The notes under the pieces: generated by a model
Database searches by the model: none
What the model saw: the letters and a program-made list of their open reading frames with translations, nothing else
Told to the model about the DNA's origin: nothing
In this document: in pieces, positions 48,801 to 57,700 of the stretch
Position numbering within the stretch: position 1 is the first letter of the stretch
Layout of the letters: each line of letters starts with the position of its first letter
DNA from: Sceloporus undulatus
Taxonomy: Eukaryota; Chordata; Lepidosauria; Squamata; Phrynosomatidae
Length of the DNA stretch: 64,000 bases
Reading direction: 5' to 3'
Assembly (NCBI RefSeq): GCF_019175285.1
Contig: NC_056528.1
Span: 20,771,066-20,835,065 of the forward strand
Made by a program: the position numbers and the translations under genes

Positions 48801-51692
48801 ATAGTAAAATGGTGTCCCTTATATAAAATGGCAAAATTAAGGTTTGCTTCTTGGTATTTTATTTATTGAGTATTTGCAAGCCATGGATGGTTGGATCCAT
48901 GCATACGGAGAGCCGCCTTCACTGCCTAATACAGCTTTAAAGCTGTGGATTCTAGCATGATCTTCAATACAACTGTGTATGTTTCCTCATTTAGGTGTGT
49001 AGATTTTTAGAAAGTCCCATATGAAGCAAATCTCAGAGGCATGAGGTACAACAGCCTATCTCATCAGATGCAGCATACTCACCCAACACGATCTACTAGA
49101 TGGTCCATACTCTCATCAACCAAATGCCTGTTGGTCTGCCTAGAGCCAAATCCCTGCTCTTTGAACATCTTGGCAAATGCCAACAGCTCCTCAGGAGCCA
49201 TCTCAAAATAGGCATAGTAAAGGAAGATGACTTCCAGTAGCAAGGACTGCTCACGGAGGCACTGTACAAACCAACGAGAGACTTGCCGCTCTGTCTGTGT
49301 AAAAAAAGCACAATGCTACTAGTACCATAGCCATAGGCAACAAGGAAGAAAGGCAACACTTAGAAAACCCTCTCCTATACAGAAATACAGCACTGATTTC
49401 AATGTGGTCAGGCACATCTAACTCTGCACAGGAACACTAGAAGAAATGTTTACTGATTAGCCCTTAGGCCATTTCAAAATAACACAAAATAACACTAAAA
49501 CATGTAAAACACTATAAAATCCTATAGAAATTCTATAGCAATTAGAAAAGAGCTAAAATATAATAACACAGAATCTGAAATGTTTATTGCACAGGAACAC
49601 ATTGAAGGTCTTTAGTGTCCAAAGGGACAGAACTTTGTTGGGTTTTTTCTACTGCAAGGTGAGCACAACTTGGAGGAAAGCAGGACCATGATTGCTAACA
49701 GCCTGGACAACAAAGAAGAAAATCCTCTAATCTCACTGGAGCCTCCTTAATTGTGAAACCTCAACCAAACGACTCGTTCATCTTTTACTTTCTGGCTTTT
49801 TTCTTTTTCCCCACCAGCTGGGCCTGCTCTTGGAGAAGTCACATCCTGGCTATGGTGACACATGTCTTGATTACATGACATTTAGATTAGTGTCACACTC
49901 CACATGGGACTGCCTTTGAAAATTTATGGACTTCAGTGTGTTTAATTGTGCAGTGTAAAGTCAAAGTATCCCTTCCCAGGAGGAAAAAAAAATGACGTCA
50001 AACAGGTAAGCAACACATGAAAGATCAGTAGGTGCGCCACAATGCTTGAGAAAGCATAATGGAATACAGATACCAACCTGCAGAAATCAGATCCACTACT
50101 GACTAGTAACCACTAGTAAACTGAAAGTCAAGCAAGTACATTCTGTATTTCAAAGCACTGCCAAGGACCAAGCATCACAGAAATGCGTCCCCAGGATCTA
50201 AAATAACTTTTACTCAACTATCACACTCAACCGTTTTTTATTCAGGAAACAGAGTTCTGCTGTAGCTTTGTTGCCCAAGAAGCACACATCATAAATATGA
50301 AATCTTGGTATAAGTATGTCAAAGAAATCATTTACCATTAGACTTCCATGGGTCTCCCACGTAGGTGCTTCTGCTCTGAATAGCTCTTCAAACTGTTTCC
50401 TATAATTAGGAACCAGTTCCTTATCCAGTTTTTCCACACACTGTGAAAACGGGACCTTCAAAGCAAAGCAATTGTTATAAAACACACAGCCACAGGCAGA
50501 TTCATTTCAGCACCTATAACCCAACCTTTATCAGAGAACTCAGTATGACATAAAATAGGGTATTGAAAGCAATTAAAATACATTTAAAGTTATCAGTTTA
50601 AAAAATCAGTGATATCACTGAAAGTTAACATAAACTCACATAGTAGATACAGTATATAAAGTCATGACTGGAGTGAAAATAATTGAAAAGCCTGAGAAAA
50701 TAAATAAGCCTTCACTAGGAACCAAGGTAACATTAAGATGAGTCTTAAGGAAACCAGTACCCACCATATAAGGGTGTCTCTCATCTTGGAAGTAAGTGAG
50801 AAGGTGGAGGACACAGCGAAGAATACAAATCCTTTCCTCATAATAGTAGTCAGCCAGCTGTGAAAACATATCACCATCTATATTACCAGCAGCTTGATAA
50901 CTTATCCAGATCCCTCATGCTCTTCATGTTAAACAAACACAAAGACGGAGGGAACCTCACAGACCCATGGCTATGTTCAACTCCCACACCCAGCTTCAAT
51001 TCTTTGCCGCAGCAGAAAACAAGCTTTCTCCATCCTCAATATGACACCCCTTCAAATACTTAAACAGGGTATCATATCACCTCTTAATAGTCTCTTCTCC
51101 AGGCTAAACATACCCAGCTCCCTAAGTCTTTCCTCACAGGGTTTCCAGACCCTTCACCATTTTTGTCACCCTCTTTTGGACATGCTCCAGCTTCTCAACA
51201 TGCCACACTGAGCAAAAATGCTCGACCATTTCTGCAGAAAAACTAATGCAGGCATAAGATACCAACAGAACTGTGGTCTTAACTGCAGTTTGCAATGGTC
51301 TCTGGATGAACAGCAAACTAGAATCAGGAGACAGTCTGATGTTAGTTGGTCTTAAATATGACTTGTTATAATGTGTCATTTAACAAACCATAACTGCGAC
51401 TGTCATACCACTCCACAAGGTTGCCACATCAGAGACACAAGAGTGCACTTATAAAATTATAACACTGAAAGGATAGAAAATTATACTGAAATTTCTACCT
51501 GAATTGCAACTTGTTCCCAAACTGCTCAACCTGACCCAGTGTGCAATAAATACCACAATATAACATATATCTTGTTCTACTAAAAAGAACATGCCACTAT
51601 AAATTTAAGATATTTTATCTACATATTCATAGCCCGCTGGGAAGGAAAATGATGCAACATCAGGAGATTGCTGCTTCACATGTAGAAAAAGC

Positions 51693-51731
<39 letters not shown>

Positions 51732-54700
51732 GATTGAAGTTACTGACCTTCAATATTAGAGCCTGACTTTGTCTTTCATCTTGCAGAACAGTCTTATGAA
51801 GAGAACAAAAATAATTGTTAAGAATTAATTCACACGCCGCCCCTTCCGCCCCCTGCGGCTTGAGCGCGTATGCTCAAGGCTGCGTATGGCGCGGGCGCAC
51901 TGTACCACAAGACATTTGGGTTTCTATTTTAGCAACAGATTTCAAGTAATGCTGAACACACTCTTTTGAAAATGTAATTTTATTAAGCCTCTGCATGCTA
52001 AAAATATATGTTAAACTGATACCCAGTTTACAGGCAAGGTTCCTTTGGATGCTATCCAAGGAAGATAAGCCCACAACTGCTTAGTTTTGGCAATGTTGCA
52101 GCAAGAACCAGGTGCTCCCAAGCCATTCTCTATGTGCAATCTTTTTATTATTGAAAAGTTTATTTTATTTTCATGCTACTGGGTATGGTTTTTGTGAGAT
52201 GCTGTCCCCCCCCCCCCCCCCAAAAAAAAACACACACACAACAAATCCTTCTAAGCTTTGTTCAGATGAATACTTAAGCAGTACAGAGCTTTCCTCCAAA
52301 GGATAAACTGAAATATCTCTTGTGCTCCTTTTTCTTAGGAAATTTATCCAACAAATCTATTTTAATTTCAATCCTGAATTAAAGAAATATCTCATATTTG
52401 AGAAATATATTCCACATACTTCTAAACCACATACAACAAATTTATGACCAGTTGCTAAATGTGTTTGTGACACTGGAAAATGTATTTCTCCTTTGATCAA
52501 AGAATAGCAGATCAAAATTCTGGATATCATTTAAGAGGACAAATTAACAGATAATTTACAGAACATCTGTGTGAAACTAACTCAGTGTATTTTTATTGAT
52601 TCTTTATTGAAACAGACAGCATAATAATGTGAGATTGAAAATTAACCTTTACTTGATATTAATATTACAATGTTTTCATCTAAATAAGGCAGATACATTA
52701 AGGCGGCTTGCTATCCTAGGCCTAAATACAGCTGTCATTGCCAACATGAGTAGATCCAATGAAATCATGAGACCTTTTTAAGTTTCAGTGATTCAATGTG
52801 TATACTCCAACTGAGGCTTACAACTGGATTTGGACCACAATCACTTAAAGATTTTCAGAGATGCAATATGAACTAATCATTCCAGAAATAAAATCACAGA
52901 GGGAAATTTAATGGCGCTCACACACACACACACACACATCTCAGTAGTGGCAATAAACTTTTCTTCAAAATATCCTTAACATCTCATCCAAAATCATAAC
53001 AAGTATAACCTGCAGGTCCCCATGGAGGCCTAAGGGTTGTGTGATACCCTCCAACTGTCCTGATTAAGTCCTCACTGTTAATCCTCCACCATCCCATTTT
53101 TTCAGCTGCTTTCAGAATTTTCCAATTTGAATTGCTTCCTATTACCTTCCCCATCACCCTAGCTTACTTCAACCGCTGCAAACAGAGCTCAAAAGGTAAA
53201 AGTAGTTTGCTTTTCATTAACTCCACGCAAGGAAAGGAGAGAGGTTAAAATCTTGCCCTTCCCAGGAGGTTCAGGCAAAATCAAACAGATGCAGCCTCTC
53301 CTAGCTCCCGTATTCTGCCTCATTAGTAACACATTAATATTTATAGTCCAAACATTATCCTGCCATAGTTAAGTGCCATGCTTGACAACACCGTGAGACT
53401 TAGGACCACAGAGACCATCAGAGGCTGTTGTGTTTACTGCTGCTGCTGCCTTGGACCTCTGCTTACCTCAGTGGTCTGTTTTCTTTGCAAGACTGAAGCC
53501 CTGATTCAGCAGGCACTGCTCTTCACCCAGCACAAATGCCTTGCCTGGCTGAACTATAAAAACAGGGCCTCAACATACAACACCCAGAAGAGACTGAGGA
53601 CCACAGAGACAATGAGGAGGCTGTAGGGAAGTAGAGACTGCTGTGTCTGATGCTGGAAGAGGGGAGCACAATAGGGTTCAGCTCTCCAGCTACAAGGTAC
53701 TGACACATATCAAAAAGAGATACTGTACTGTTACTAACTGACCTTTAATGAGTCTCTGGTCCCTCTGTAATCCTCTTGCAGGTAACATTGTAACAGCTGC
53801 ACACTTTGCTCTTCATCCAAACTCTGGAATAACAAACACAATTCAGCAGCTTCACATCAAAAGGGCTAAAAAACTACTCCAACTCTTTTGGGAAGGGAGG
53901 ATGGGGCAGCAAATTCAAGCTGTTGCCATTAATCCTTCCTAATTGTTAAACGAAACACACAGTAGCTTATCTACACATTGAATACATTCCCATCACCACA
54001 TTTAACACCCAGTCACTTCAACACACCATAACATATTTAAAAATTACTTCCCACTTGCTATCCTTTGGTGTACCTTATGCATTTATTGAATTTCCACTTA
54101 ATTTAAATTTCCAGATTAAAATACACCTCTACTCCTACATGTATAAAAGATTACTTATAATTCAAATAATGTCCTTGAGAAAAAATATTTTTCTTGTATA
54201 TACAGGGCGCCCTTCCCTTATGCGGGGGACCCATTATGGATACCCCCCCCGGCAAGGGAAATTCCACAGATGCTCAAGCCCCATTTAAAACAATGGGGCT
54301 TGTGCATGCGGCACGGCATTGCCTTTTATGGCGAGCAGCTTTCAGCATAAGCTGAACGCAGTGTAAAGCGCACCCTTGTATGACGCGGGCACACTGTACT
54401 TCAAAAATGGATTCCACTCTTTTACAAACTTGTCTATTGGATTTTTCTTTTAACAACATAATTAAATCTTTCTTAATTTTAAGGAAATACTAAAAAAATA
54501 CTAAATACAAAAAAAAACCCTTTCCAAGTTACAGAGTTAACCAATCAAATCTATAAAACCCAGACACTATTTCTGTTCAAACAGTGAAAATGTGATGTCA
54601 ACTGGTTGTCTTTCCAATTCACAGACACACTGAATAGGGAAAGTAAGCAACAAAACAGCCTGCCATTTCTACTTACCAAAAATTTGCTGACTCTCAGACC

Positions 54701-57700
54701 CAATTCCTTCAGTGGGGCAGCCACATTTTTATCAGCTTTTACTTTTGCTGCTGAATTTGCACTTTGGATTAAAAAGAAGAAAATATTATGGTTTTAACAA
54801 TTTAAAGTTACAGAATCTTACTTTGCTGGAAGCAAAATAAATATAAAATACATATGAAATATAACATACTGTAAGCATGTACATATGAAACACATCAACC
54901 AGTTTGTGTGATGGGGAATTTTCAATGTATGTTGTGCCTCTTACCCTTCTTTTTTTTTTAAATCTTATTGTGACTGCAAATAAATGTCTTTATTTTCAAG
55001 ACCCTTTGTTGTTTTAATAGCTGGTGAAAGATTTTTCCATTAGGATCAGGTTCCATGTTTTATTCCACTATGTTACTTTAGAGCAGTGGTTCTCAACCTT
55101 TGGCTCTCCTAATTTTTTGGACTTCAACTCCCAGAAGTCTTAGCCAGCTTGCCCAAATGATCAGGGATTCTGGAAGCTGAAGTCCAAAATGCGTGGAGGA
55201 CCCAAGGTTGAGAACTACTGCTTTAGAGCTTTCCACTCCTCAGCTATTTCAGTGTGGGTGACTGACAATAAAAGTGAGATCAGGTCCTTCTGTTTTAGAT
55301 CGGCATTTTCCTCAGCATAAATTGAAAGAAGCAACAGTTTGGGACAAATTTAATTGTTTGATTTGTAATATTTCAGATTTTAGAATTCCAGGTAAGGAAG
55401 ACTGAACCTGTATAGGAATTTGCTGTGCCTAGATTTAAATCTAGGAGCATGAGAAGTTCTACTTCTAAAGACTAAAGATCCATCCACTTCAGCATTGATG
55501 GTTCCAATCACAGCTAGTCAGAGACCTCCAAGAACCTTTCTTGGAGGAAAAAATGAGGAAAAGAGCACTCCACACACTGTTGTCTTTCCAGCAATTAGTA
55601 GTCACTGGCATAATACAGTATCCTTGAAACTAGAGGGCCCACTTAGCTATTGTAGTAATAGCCAACTCATACATCCATTTCCTTCTAATTCATTCTCAGT
55701 TTTTAACCTATCTTCTTCTTGTGTGCTTTCAAGTCGTTCCCAACTTATGGCAACCCTCAAGCGAATCTATCATGGGTTTTCTTGGCAAGATTTGTTGTTC
55801 CTGTGATTTTTACTGCTAGCATGATTTTGCCCTTCATATCAATAAAAGCCCTGCAGATCTTCTTGGCTCCATGCCTTACAGTACCAACATAAGGATGTGT
55901 GTTGTGCTTCAGATAACTGCTATACCTGGGTGGTTTGTAATACGAAAGCCCTTCAAGTAGCCTCTGCCAGCGTTTATTTAACTCTTCTGCAATCTGAGCC
56001 TAGAACAGAACACAACAACAAAATGAATAGAGAGCTATCCCAAGGCATGAACTTAAAAATAATGACCAAAATCCTACAATATCATCTACATGCCAGTGTT
56101 CATATGTGCATAAAGGAGTGTCCTGATGCATACAAGTGTCCTCTGTGCAACCAGCCATGTCACTCCACTAGCCACCACTGCACAACAGATGTCTGTACAT
56201 TGTAATGTCAAGGCAGCCCCTAAGTAAACATGGACATTGCAGAACTACTAAATTCAGTTTTGGACACACATAAGGCAATTTAAAAAGATATAAATCCCAA
56301 GCAGAATGCTAGCCAATGTTATTATCTCTACCATCATACATAAAGCATGATAAAACCATATTGTTTAAACTCTTAATATGTAGAAAAGATTTTGGGAAGG
56401 AAATGTGTTGCCTTTCAAGTAACATCAGAAAGCAATTGCCATCAATCCTATAGAGAGGGGTGACTGAAAGCTACAATCCTATAACACTGAGAGGGCTGCA
56501 CATTCACAATAGTCAAAATAAATAAAGACGCGGAATTGCCCTTTGCTCTGCCTGTGGGACTAAAGAGAGATTTTAGGAACAGTCAGAAGCAAGACTAAAA
56601 ACAAAAACAACCCTTCCCCCCAAAATCAGTGGAAAGTATAGAAAACCCCCACTAAAAAGGAGGGCTGCCTAATCTCACTTACTGGTTCTCTCAAAGCTGA
56701 TCTGCCCAGCACTATGGTCCACAGTTCCCTGCTGCTTCTAAGGGGGGAAAAGAGAGTAGTGTTTGTCAGTATAGTCATAACAAAGTACCAAACATTTTGA
56801 TGGGTATAGCACTATGAGTAGAATGAGAGCCAGACCTGGTGAAATAAGGAGTGTCGCTTGCCCAGGCAAAGCAATGGTAGTGGGACAACTGACAGGAGCC
56901 TTCCATGATATCTTCCAACGCTACGACTCTATGAATACAGGGGTGAAGAGATCATGCATCCCTCCATTTCACAAAGAGGCTGAGATATGCATTACCTCCC
57001 TTAAATTCACAGGTCATCTAGCGATTCAGCAATCCCATGGAAGTTTATTGTTGCTGTGAGAGTTAAAGTCATTCCCATCTTATGGCGACCCTCAGGCGAA
57101 CTTATCACTTTTTTGCCAAGATTTGTTCAGAGGGGGTTAGTCCTTAAAATCCCTGACCCCAGAGCATTTGGAGCTTTACAAGGTAAACACTTTGAAGTGG
57201 CCAGGAACCAAGCGGTAGCAAATGAAAATGGGAGGGTTTGAATTATATGCTTTGTAGAGCAAGCATCCATTAAAACTGTCACCACCATGTTCAGGGGCAA
57301 TTATGGTTTATAAACACTTTATGAACAGCTTGTCAACAAAACCAGAACCATTTGCATGTAGGGCAACATGGAACTTACTGGGGTACAAACAATGGTTCCT
57401 AGATTCTTCTCACCCAAGAAAAGGCAGGAATCCCTCCTAACCAACACTGCCACCGGAGTATGAAGGAAGAAGTCAACCTCAATTTGGTGCATGTAGCTAG
57501 CTTTTCTGAGGGGCAGGCAACCAGAAAGCATTACACAAAATATATCAATGCAGTTATGAATGAGTTGGAAAGGTACAGCGTTCGCTCCTGTTTCCAAAGG
57601 CCTCTTCCTCTGGTAGAGATGTTTTAACAACAACATGGCTGTGACCCAGAAAAGAAGACACTTGATAAATTCCACTTGGATTTTCCTCCTATTCTCAAGA

